Source: an uncultured Saprospiraceae bacterium (GTDB taxonomy: Bacteria; Bacteroidota; Bacteroidia; Chitinophagales; Saprospiraceae). Taken from it: 64,000 nt of DNA. Below the pieces are notes generated by a model, which saw nothing but the letters and a program-made list of their open reading frames with translations, ran no database searches and was not told the DNA's origin. Made by a program: the position numbers and the translations under genes. Shown piece after piece: positions 57,271-64,000 of the stretch; position 1 is the first letter of the stretch, and the number at the start of each line of letters is the position of its first letter. The stretch spans positions 46,888 through 110,887 of the forward strand of contig CALGNN010000014.1 in NCBI GenBank assembly GCA_937961455.1, given 5' to 3'.

Positions 57271-58224
57271 CTAAATAACTTGTAACTGCCTAATTTGCTT
57301 TCCGTTGATTACCACATAATATAGACCAGTAACACTAGGGCTCATCATCTCATAGCAATCTATATGGCGGCCTTGATTGATATCATCAATAGAAATAATG
57401 GTATGGCCTATTGAATTAACTATTTTAATATTTTCAATAGTCTCACTACTACAAATTCTAAACGCTTGACCAAGGGCAAGTAAATTTGGACTAACAACTG
57501 TCTGAACCTTTTTTGGCACAACACTTACGATATCTGATATTTCTTCGCTACCATCTAAATCAACTTGACGCAATCGATAGTATAATGGGCCAAACGCATT
57601 TAATAGAATATTAGAATGTCTGTAGCTATAATTGGTTGCAGTATGTGAATTACCTACAGCTTTCAAGCGATCTATAGCAGTAAATTCAATGCCATCATAT
57701 GAGTATTCCACATCAAAGTAATCACTGTTAGACTCAGAGGCTGTTGTCCATTGTAGGCCAACATCTTTATTAATGACTTGAGCAGAAAAATTAATCATTT
57801 CAACCGGAAGAACAAAGATGTCATTACAGCTTTCAGCATTAAAAAACACACATGGTCCATTTCCATTTGCATCAGTAACAATTATGGTTAAGGGGTCAAA
57901 ACTGTTACAGTCATAATTAGTACCAAAATCTAAAGTCTGCCCAGAGGTTCCACAGTTAAATGGAGCAGGACAATTAGGCTGCACATAAAAGCTAAATGAG
58001 TTGTTTGCATCTGGATGAGATACCGTCCAATTCCCAGATGCTCCTGGCGAGCAAATTGTAATACTAACTTGAACCTGAGCACTACCTCCAGATTGACAAT
58101 TAAATATATTACCTACTTGAATGGCTACTAAGCCGCAATCAAAAGTCCCTCCATCTTGACCAAATCCAGGATTTGAATGGATTAAAAACATAACTAGACT
58201 TAGTAAGCAAATGTAATTTTTCAT
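57271..58224 (-). CDS. Secreted protein with Cys-rich head and degenerate T9SS-like tail
   Basis: I start at ATG 58224, giving a signal peptide (about 1-23, ending GFGQ); the frame is open to 58299. The 317-aa product has an N-terminal domain of about 110 residues with eight or more Cys. A Bacteroidota-type fibronectin-like module follows (LPVEMINFSAQ ... VGLQWTTASESNSDYFDVEYS ... YYRLRQVDLDG), which usually precedes a T9SS sorting domain. The C-terminal 75 residues have the strand order of a type A domain but lack the usual YPNP motif, so sorting is uncertain. The gene converges on the glycoside-hydrolase remnant. Confidence 0.7.
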   Translation of the reverse strand: MKNYICLLSLVMFLIHSNPGFGQDGGTFDCGLVAIQVGNIFNCQSGGSAQVQVSITICSPGASGNWTVSHPDANNSFSFYVQPNCPAPFNCGTSGQTLDFGTNYDCNSFDPLTIIVTDANGNGPCVFFNAESCNDIFVLPVEMINFSAQVINKDVGLQWTTASESNSDYFDVEYSYDGIEFTAIDRLKAVGNSHTATNYSYRHSNILLNAFGPLYYRLRQVDLDGSEEISDIVSVVPKKVQTVVSPNLLALGQAFRICSSETIENIKIVNSIGHTIISIDDINQGRHIDCYEMMSPSVTGLYYVVINGKQIRQLQVI

Positions 58225-58496
58225 TTTACATACTTTGCGCAAATGAATAATAGTTTCATTGATGTTATTTATTCTAAATGCAATTATTTGAATCAGCAAT
58301 ACTTGTTTTACAAGTCATCACATACTATCGGGGTTGATAGCAAGTAGTTGATTATAGCGTAGGTAGTTCTTTTATTTGTACAACATTAATAATCTCAAAA
58401 AAATGTAAAAGTTCAAAAGAAAATAAAAAATTTACACGCTATTTAAAGTCTAAAACTTCCACACCATTCCTAATTATTAAACGTTACATAATTGGT

Positions 58497-59384
58497 ATGA
58501 AAAAAATTGGAATATTTGGAATGGGATGTATTGGATCAGTTCTTTCCAAATATTTACTTCAAAATAGAGGTGCTCATTGTTATTTATTTAATCGCAGTCC
58601 TCGTGATCGAATTATCATTCATTTAGTTAATGATGTATATATTCAAGCAATTGAATTATCAGAAGTTGATCAAATTTATCGTCCTTTAGATTGGTTAATT
58701 ATTTGTTTAAAAGAATACCATATTAAAGAAGCCAGTTTATTAATTAAAAAACTCATTGGCCCAAATACTAAAGTTGCAGTATTTCAAAATGGAATTAATT
58801 TATCCGAACCTTACGAAGCATTTACGGATAAGCGAAATATTCTAGAAGCTATTATAGATTGTCCTACACAGAGAAATAACAAGGGAGCCTTTGTACAATT
58901 TTATCACCCTAAGATTACATTAGCATCAAATAAGTTGTCTAGAATGTTTTCAAAATTATTTGGAGATAGCAATATTGAATTTGAGTTTCATGATGCATTC
59001 AAACAGCTTCAATGGAGTAAACTTATCGAGAGTTCTTCATTAGGAACGATACAAGCGATCCATGAAGAAACATGTACCGTATTTAAAGATGATGAAGTTT
59101 TTAAAAGTTATTTAGACCTTCTTCAAGAAGGAGTTATGATCGCAAAATCTTGTGGCATTATTTTAGGAGAAAAATACCTTGAGGAAGTGGTCTTAAGATT
59201 GTATAGTTATCCAGATAAAAAAGGCAGCTCCATGTTGACTGATCGCTTGGAAAGCAAACCCTTAGAATTAAATGCAAAGATTGGAATACTAGCTAAAATA
59301 GGTATTAGGAATAAGCTCAGCATTCCTACGACATTTCGCTGCTATAGAAGCTTATTGGACTACAATCAAAGTCTAAATCACTGA
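58497..59384 (+). CDS. Ketopantoate reductase family protein (ApbA/PanE)
   Basis: A 295-aa cytoplasmic NADPH-dependent oxidoreductase. The N-terminal Rossmann fold has GMGCIG (8-13), with Asn/Arg (FNRSP) at the end of strand 2, as in NADP-binding PanE. The VFQNGIN segment (about 96-102) holds the conserved Asn, and QWSKLIESSSLG contains the catalytic Lys. The helical C-terminal domain contains SSMLTDRLESKPLELN, matching the substrate-binding Ser/Glu segment. The usual length is near 300 aa, so it is complete. Ketopantoate in pantothenate synthesis is the likely substrate, but paralogues act on other 2-keto acids, and no pan genes are adjacent. Confidence 0.82.
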   Translation: MKKIGIFGMGCIGSVLSKYLLQNRGAHCYLFNRSPRDRIIIHLVNDVYIQAIELSEVDQIYRPLDWLIICLKEYHIKEASLLIKKLIGPNTKVAVFQNGINLSEPYEAFTDKRNILEAIIDCPTQRNNKGAFVQFYHPKITLASNKLSRMFSKLFGDSNIEFEFHDAFKQLQWSKLIESSSLGTIQAIHEETCTVFKDDEVFKSYLDLLQEGVMIAKSCGIILGEKYLEEVVLRLYSYPDKKGSSMLTDRLESKPLELNAKIGILAKIGIRNKLSIPTTFRCYRSLLDYNQSLNH

Positions 59385-59557
59385 AACTACAGTAATTTTT
59401 CACCTAAGATTAACTCATTTCACACAACTTTCTTCTTTTTTAGGAGTTAGTCTATACAATACCTAATTAACAATATTATTCGTTTTAATCTCTTAATTAA
59501 GTTAAAATAGTACACATATTGATTAATATCGTATCAATAGTACATTTTATATATCTA

Positions 59558-59565
59558 TAATTTTG
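59558..59565 (+). promoter_or_regulatory. Candidate -7 promoter element of the AraC-type gene
   Basis: TAATTTTG matches TAnnTTTG and lies 22 bp before the ATG at 59588. No -33 element was seen at the expected spacing. Confidence 0.4.
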
Positions 59566-59587
59566 TAATGTATTTAATTATTTAGCC

Positions 59588-60466
59588 ATGATCCAAAAAA
59601 GAAAGCCAGCTCTTGAGAAAGTAAGTGCCGAATTTGGAAGCTCCTTTTCAGTTAAGCACTACGCAGAGACCTCGACACATAATAAGCCCCCTTTTTGGCA
59701 TTTTCATCCTGAGATAGAATTGGTCTATGTGAAAGGGGGAAATGGAAAACGGCATATTGGGAATCACTTGTCTTATTACCATTCAGGAGATTTGGTTTTA
59801 ATTGGCTCAATGTTGCCACACACAGGATTCACTGATCGCTTAACCGCCAATGAATCTGAAACGGTTATCCAATTCAATCAAGACTTTTTAGGTAAGGGAT
59901 TTTTTGAGACAGCTGAAATGCAAAACATACAGAACTTACTTGAGCGTTCAAAAGCAGGTTTAGCCTTCCATGGTGAAGCAAAAGAAGAAGTAGGAAGAAG
60001 ATTAGAGAAGCTCGTTATACTAGATAATTTTGGTAAAATGATTGAGCTATTGTGTTTACTGCAGTATATGGCATGGACAGAAGAGTACACCATGCTCAAT
60101 GCAGAAGGTTATGCAATGGAAGTGCAGAAAACAGATAACGACCGAATTAATATTATTTACAATTACGTTCAGAAGAATTTTAGACAAGCCATTACATTGG
60201 ATGAAATTGCCTCAATAGCCAGAATGACGGTTCCCTCTTTTTGTAGATATTTCAAAAAAATATCAGGAAAAAAATTCACCCAATTTGTGAATGAAATTAG
60301 AATTGTTCACGCTTGCAAATTATTAACAGAAAGCACAGACAGTATTTCCAATATCGCTTTTGAAAGTGGATTTAACAACTTCTCGCATTTCAATAGACAA
60401 TTTAAAGTTGTAACTAATGAAAGCCCATCAGCCTATAGAAAAAAGTTTATTCAATTAATTAAATAA
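59588..60466 (+). CDS. AraC-family transcriptional regulator with N-terminal cupin domain
   Basis: A 292-aa DNA-binding protein. The N-terminal cupin (about 15-150) has the PPFWHFHPEIELVYVKGG motif and a GDLVLIGSMLPH strand, the usual sugar- or small-molecule-sensing fold in this subgroup. The C-terminal 100 residues hold two helix-turn-helix motifs: ITLDEIASIARMTVPSFCRYFKKISGKKFTQFVNEIRI, then ISNIAFESGFNNFSHFNRQFK, the second being the AraC signature. The target genes are not evident; the neighbours are a ketopantoate reductase-like gene and a secreted unknown. It has its own candidate promoter and a following hairpin. Confidence 0.9.
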   Translation: MIQKRKPALEKVSAEFGSSFSVKHYAETSTHNKPPFWHFHPEIELVYVKGGNGKRHIGNHLSYYHSGDLVLIGSMLPHTGFTDRLTANESETVIQFNQDFLGKGFFETAEMQNIQNLLERSKAGLAFHGEAKEEVGRRLEKLVILDNFGKMIELLCLLQYMAWTEEYTMLNAEGYAMEVQKTDNDRINIIYNYVQKNFRQAITLDEIASIARMTVPSFCRYFKKISGKKFTQFVNEIRIVHACKLLTESTDSISNIAFESGFNNFSHFNRQFKVVTNESPSAYRKKFIQLIK

Positions 60467-60469
60467 CAA

Positions 60470-60498
60470 AAAAAGACCCACCAAATGGTGGATCTTTA
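60470..60498. terminator. Hairpin between convergent genes
   Basis: AAAGACCCACCA pairs with TGGTGGATCTTT across a very short loop, with one mismatch, just after the AraC-type stop. No long T-run follows on the plus strand; an A-run before it gives a T-run on the minus strand. Confidence 0.55.
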
Positions 60499-60557
60499 AA
60501 GCTTTCACAATGTGCTTCGAATAATATCCAAAGCACTCATTAAATCGCATTTATTTT

Positions 60558-61184
60558 TTAAAATCTAGCTACATCAGTTTGTACTTCAAACTTTTTTACA
60601 AAAGAATCTTCGAAGTCTTTGTTATCAACATATAATCTGCAAGTATAGCTTCCACTTTTTAATTCACTTAAATCATATCTTCCAGTAAAAGCTCCATCGG
60701 CTTGGTGCAACTCGTTATGAAGAACATTTCCTTCTGAATCTATTATTTCAATTTCGAACATTCCTTTAAATGCAAGAAAGTTAAGCGCAATCGCATTATT
60801 TTCAAATATAAAAGAAGGTTTAAAAACGGTTACTTCTTCAGTACCTTCTAAACTTATTCCATTATATAATTTCTTTACTTTTTGGATTTTAATAATGCTA
60901 TTATAATCTACTTGGAAAGTGTAATTACCCGCCTCTAAATTTTTAAGATTATATTTTCTTGTTTGACCATTTTCAGCTCTTAGCGATTCAGTAAAAATGG
61001 TAAAGCCATTTTGGTCTTTAATACGAACTTGAGTTTCACCTTCTCTATTTTCTTCGAGATTTAAAATTACCAAGTTACCATCTGTTGATGTTACTGAGAA
61101 TAATGCACCAGTATCTGCAGAAAGATTAAAAAATCCGCTTAAGATTAAAAGGCTGGTGATGATTAATTTTGCCACATTTTTCAT
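60558..61184 (-). CDS. Secreted protein made of two similar beta-domains
   Basis: A 208-aa exported protein with signal peptide (about 1-24, ending SADT). The mature chain is two related halves. Each has a leading hydrophobic strand, then a V-I-D-NG or I-D-SEGNV segment, then Y(N/D)L-(N/E)L-(A/S)G-Y-(F/C)-(Q/R) (YNLKNLEAGNYTFQV and YDLSELKSGSYTCRL). This pattern resembles the C-terminal strands of T9SS sorting domains and small Ig-like secreted modules of Bacteroidota, but there is no full sorting domain. The function is unknown. The gene stands alone and is divergent from the oxygenase-like gene. Confidence 0.75.
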   Translation of the reverse strand: MKNVAKLIITSLLILSGFFNLSADTGALFSVTSTDGNLVILNLEENREGETQVRIKDQNGFTIFTESLRAENGQTRKYNLKNLEAGNYTFQVDYNSIIKIQKVKKLYNGISLEGTEEVTVFKPSFIFENNAIALNFLAFKGMFEIEIIDSEGNVLHNELHQADGAFTGRYDLSELKSGSYTCRLYVDNKDFEDSFVKKFEVQTDVARF

Positions 61185-61676
61185 AATTATATTTTTTTAG
61201 TTAGATGATTGTGAATATTTTCACTTAATAATTATGACACAAATATGCAACGGGATTCATGACTTTGCCCCGACCAAATTAACGCATTATAGTACTATTT
61301 TAACCTGATTGATTTTAGGGTAATTTAGTATAGCTTCTTGGTAATATGGCATAGCTTTTCAGAAGTATTTGCCTAAATATTTTTAATATTCAATCCTTTT
61401 AAGATTTAATTAATATACCAGTAACATTTTTTTAAATTAATACACTTAGAATATATAGCCATTAATTTAGGTTTACCCTAAATAGCTATTTAAGCCTTCC
61501 AAAAAACAACATAAAGAACGGACAAAATACTTCCAGCTTATTAGTCCACCGTTCTTTATCCATATTCTTAAATCTATTTTCTTTCAACAACTTTAACGAA
61601 AGTTGTATACCAAAGCACCCTTCTTATCATTGCCTTTTTTGACTACTACAATATTGTTAACTACTAAAGCTTTGTT
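61185..61676. other. Intergenic region between divergent genes, 492 bp
   Basis: The longest gene-free stretch in the window, very AT-rich. It holds an inverted repeat, AAAGAACGG (61513-61521) with CCGTTCTTT (61549-61557), around a 27-nt loop, and a smaller one, CAACTTT/AAAGTTG, near 61587-61604. Neither has a T-tract on the plus strand. They may be regulatory sites or transcript ends. No tRNA or protein gene was recognised. Confidence 0.5.
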
Positions 61677-62471
61677 ATGCAAAATACCATTAAAACCGCA
61701 AGGTCTCTTGAACAATCTGATATATTAGATTTAATCTCTGAAAAAATCCTAGCCTTAAGGATCTTCCCTTTTTCAAAAAAAGATCATTGCTTAAATTGGC
61801 AAGAAGCCTTAAAACAAAGCACAGTTCAGAAGCGCTATTCCAATGCATTGGATGTACCCGTAAAAAGAATTGGGATGACCTTATTTGAAACCGAAAATAA
61901 ATCAGAAAAACTAAAGCAATATTTAATGGAAGGTCGCAATACAAGAGATACCATTCAACAAATATTTGGCAAAGTAAATCCCTTAGATCAATTAATTGAA
62001 AAATTATCTTCTTGCTGGCAAGGTGGCTGTAAAATCCAAGAATTATTTAATGAAAAAATGAATCCTGGAATTATCAGATCATTTGAAGAATCTGCCAATG
62101 GAGGATTGCCGCCACACATTGATTCACTATTTAAAGACTTACCAGAAAATAATTCTTTTAATCATATGCAATGTCAATTAGCGGCAAACTTGTATTTCGG
62201 AGTTTCAGAGAAAGGAGGTAATTTAGACATATGGAATTATGCTCCCAAAGCTTCAGAATTAGAAGGCTTATATTCTGGTAGTTATGATTTTATTGATCCA
62301 ATTAAAATTCCGACCCAATCACAAACCATCAAACCAAGACTTGGTGAATTAATTATATTTCGATCAAATTGCATCCACGCTGTCAGCAGCAATTCTGTTG
62401 GAAATAGATCAGCTGCATCTTGTTTTATTGGCTATTATGACACAAGTAAACCGCTAACTGTTTGGGCATAA
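61677..62471 (+). CDS. 2-oxoglutarate/Fe(II)-dependent oxygenase-like protein
   Basis: A 264-aa soluble protein. The C-terminal two-thirds show a 2OG-Fe(II) oxygenase core: GLPPHIDS with metal ligands His147 and Asp149, ANLYFGVSEKGGNLDIWNY on the double-stranded helix, GELIIFRSNCIHAV with the third ligand His234, and NRSAASCFIGY with Arg244 as the likely 2-oxoglutarate anchor. The HxD...H...R order and spacing are right for the fold. The N-terminal 100 residues are helical and not recognised. Prolyl-hydroxylase-like or small-molecule hydroxylase roles are possible; no biosynthetic cluster is present. The start at ATG 61677 follows a T/A-rich leader without a clear ribosome site. Confidence 0.75.
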   Translation: MQNTIKTARSLEQSDILDLISEKILALRIFPFSKKDHCLNWQEALKQSTVQKRYSNALDVPVKRIGMTLFETENKSEKLKQYLMEGRNTRDTIQQIFGKVNPLDQLIEKLSSCWQGGCKIQELFNEKMNPGIIRSFEESANGGLPPHIDSLFKDLPENNSFNHMQCQLAANLYFGVSEKGGNLDIWNYAPKASELEGLYSGSYDFIDPIKIPTQSQTIKPRLGELIIFRSNCIHAVSSNSVGNRSAASCFIGYYDTSKPLTVWA

Positions 62472-62599
62472 AAACCAGCTAGAAATATTAGTCCAAATAA
62501 TTAAATGCCCATAACTCTTATCTGGCATTTGATGTAAAAAAAGCGTAAATTTATAGGACTTAAGAATAACAGATTTCTTAATCTTAAAACAATGGTAGA

Positions 62600-63625
62600 A
62601 TGGAAAGAAATTTACCTTTAAAGCCTTTCGTTTTTAGCCTTCCCTTATTGATTATTTTATTTCTTTTTACGATTCCTAGATTTTTAGTCTCAGGTAATAT
62701 TCCTCAGAATTTATCCATGGCAATTTTATTGGATCTGCTCATCACTGTTCCCCTTGTGTATTATCTCATAATACGCAAAAGAGCAATACCCGTATTTACA
62801 GTCATCTATCCTTTTTTATTAGGCATTCTAGTCGCAGGTTTTATCATACCCCCAGAACATCAATATCTATTGTCAAAAATTAAAGCTATTGCGATCCCTG
62901 TCATAGAGCTAGCAGTCATAAGCACAATTATTTATAAAATATGGAAACTCAATGCGACTTTCAAAAAAACAGCTGGCGTAGATTTTTATGACAAACTTTT
63001 AATAGCGAGTGATAAAATATTTCCTGGACGGATCGGTAGCCTATTAGCCTCGGAAATAGCAGTCTTTTATTATCTATTCCAATGGAATAAAAAACCATTA
63101 AACAAGGAATTTGAATTTAGCTATCATAAGAAGAGTGGAATTATTTCTGTCATTGGAGTTTTCATCTTTCTTTTGCTAATAGAAACTTTTGCCGTTCATG
63201 TATTGGTAGAAACTTGGAATACCACCATAGCATGGATTCTTAGCTTCCTGAGTATCTATACGATGTTTCAAATAATTTCCATATTGCGATCAATGTTTCA
63301 CAGACCCATATTCATAAACTATGAAACCGAGACCCTGCATTTGAATTATGGTTTTGCGTGCTACACAAGAATTCCATTTCATCATATCGCAAATATTGAA
63401 CTAACGAGAAGAACGCCATCAAATGATAGCCATGTAGCCCTCTCTGTCTTTGATCTTTTAGATACAAGTAATTTGATCATTACATTAAATACGGAACAAA
63501 GGCTTCACAAATTTTATGGGATGAAAAAAGATTACCGTTCCATCTCCTTATTCATTGATGAGAAAGAACAATTTGCAAAGAAGCTACAGGAAATTATTTC
63601 AAGAAATCAAGCGACAGAAAAGTAA
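62600..63625 (+). CDS. Membrane protein of unknown function
   Basis: A 341-aa protein with about six hydrophobic helices: near residues 10-30, 40-58, 66-84, 93-112, about 185-205 and 212-232. The central loop (about 113-180) and the C-terminal 100 residues are hydrophilic. The C-terminal part (PIFINYETETLHLNYGFACYTRIPFHHIANIELT) has the look of a PH-like beta domain, as in several bacterial membrane proteins, but this is only a pattern impression. No family is recognised. It starts 128 bp after the oxygenase-like gene and is closed by a terminator at 63668-63712. Confidence 0.65.
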   Translation: MERNLPLKPFVFSLPLLIILFLFTIPRFLVSGNIPQNLSMAILLDLLITVPLVYYLIIRKRAIPVFTVIYPFLLGILVAGFIIPPEHQYLLSKIKAIAIPVIELAVISTIIYKIWKLNATFKKTAGVDFYDKLLIASDKIFPGRIGSLLASEIAVFYYLFQWNKKPLNKEFEFSYHKKSGIISVIGVFIFLLLIETFAVHVLVETWNTTIAWILSFLSIYTMFQIISILRSMFHRPIFINYETETLHLNYGFACYTRIPFHHIANIELTRRTPSNDSHVALSVFDLLDTSNLIITLNTEQRLHKFYGMKKDYRSISLFIDEKEQFAKKLQEIISRNQATEK

Positions 63626-63667
63626 ATACATTAATCCTAAGCTGCATCGCTTCGTAAAATCATAAAT

Positions 63668-63712
63668 ACATCAAGGAGGTCTTTAATTCGGATCTTCTTG
63701 ATAATTATTTTT
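63668..63712 (+). terminator. Terminator after the membrane-protein gene
   Basis: A 12-bp stem (63670-63681 with 63691-63702, two G-U pairs), a 9-nt loop, then a T-rich tail (ATTATTTTT). Confidence 0.8.
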
Positions 63713-63770
63713 AAAGTTCAAAGTATTACTTTAGTTTCTCATCTATTAAAAAGCATTAAAATCCTTCAAG

Positions 63771-64000
63771 ATGAAGCAACTGAAATTACTATCAATCTTC
63801 TTTATTAGCTCCCTATTTTTCCTAACAAATCTTGATGCTCAATCAGCTTTGGAATGCAGCCAATTCAGAACCGGAACTTTTGTCACGAATAAAAAAGGTG
63901 CTTCTATGGTAATTATCAAGAGAACCAAAAAATATCAAACAGAGATCGTTCCTGAAATAGGTGGAAAAATTAAATTGAGAATCAAATGGATTGATGATTG
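63771..64000 (+). CDS. Secreted protein of unknown function, cut by the window end
   Basis: The frame is open from ATG 63771 to the last base, giving 76 residues. A signal peptide is clear (about 1-24, ending DAQ). The mature start (ECSQFRTGTF, then MVIIKRTKKYQTEI) resembles a small secreted Bacteroidota family whose members begin with a Cys-x3-(F/R)-TG-F motif and run to about 140 residues. No function is known to me. The 3' end is outside the window. Confidence 0.7.
   Translation, partial: MKQLKLLSIFFISSLFFLTNLDAQSALECSQFRTGTFVTNKKGASMVIIKRTKKYQTEIVPEIGGKIKLRIKWIDD

Noticed and set aside
61594..61680. Minus-strand tail that reads like a short protein C-terminus (NKALVVNNIVVVKKG...)
   Set aside because: It looks protein-like, but upstream it runs into the antisense strand of the oxygenase-like gene with no start or homology; probably chance.
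62503..62530. Hairpin AAATGCC/GGCATTT after the oxygenase-like gene
   Set aside because: There is no T-run on the plus strand after the stem; it may be a weak transcript end but is not supported enough to list.

Overview
The window is AT-rich DNA from a member of the Bacteroidota. The evidence is several type IX secretion (T9SS) C-terminal sorting domains, a gliding-motility-type C-terminal domain, a SusC/SusD pair, many lipoproteins and TonB-dependent receptors, SprB/PKD/NHL adhesin-like proteins, and TAnnTTTG promoter elements. The gene mix (alginate use, MopE-type calcium-binding repeats, DUF5686/DUF5723 envelope proteins) fits a free-living, probably marine member, possibly of the Saprospirales; that placement is inference. 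No rRNA, tRNA, CRISPR array, phage or insertion sequence was seen.

Layout. 1-7000: the 3' end of trpF, a secreted unknown, then a leftward block of envelope proteins (DUF5723, a large lipoprotein, DUF5686). 7100-18800: a mixed block with a T9SS beta-helix protein, DUF1761, a divergent peptide deformylase, a mono-cluster ferredoxin, an EGF/DUF1566 lipoprotein, a TonB receptor, a WG-repeat protein, an outer-membrane protein/DUF3179 pair, and a two-gene membrane unit carrying an EAD11-like adaptor domain. 19000-27900: phosphate porin and Na/Pi symporter, chromate transporter, an MFS protein and a BNR-repeat protein.

27900-40860 is the functional core, a complete alginate-type polysaccharide utilization locus on the minus strand. 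SusC, SusD and a PKD lipoprotein capture and import oligosaccharide. A PL17 lyase cuts it to unsaturated monouronate. A hexuronate-type MFS carrier, a KdgF-like cupin, an SDR reductase, KDG kinase and KDPG aldolase then take it to pyruvate and glyceraldehyde-3-phosphate. A GntR/FCD regulator sits at the head, and its promoter overlaps two palindromes of the uronate-regulator type. Two hairpins separate the uptake genes from the lyase/catabolism operon, which has its own candidate promoter.

41000-64000: a thioredoxin-SprB-PKD T9SS protein, a divergent uridine kinase/nucleoside transporter pair, two more secreted proteins, DinB, a 28-copy octamer repeat array, an amidohydrolase, a glycoside-hydrolase-like lipoprotein, and an NHL/MopE protein with ten exact-length 43-residue repeats. 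These are followed by a decayed second copy of the glycoside hydrolase gene, a ketopantoate-reductase-like protein, an AraC regulator, a 2OG-Fe(II) oxygenase-like protein and two unrecognised proteins, the last cut by the window edge.
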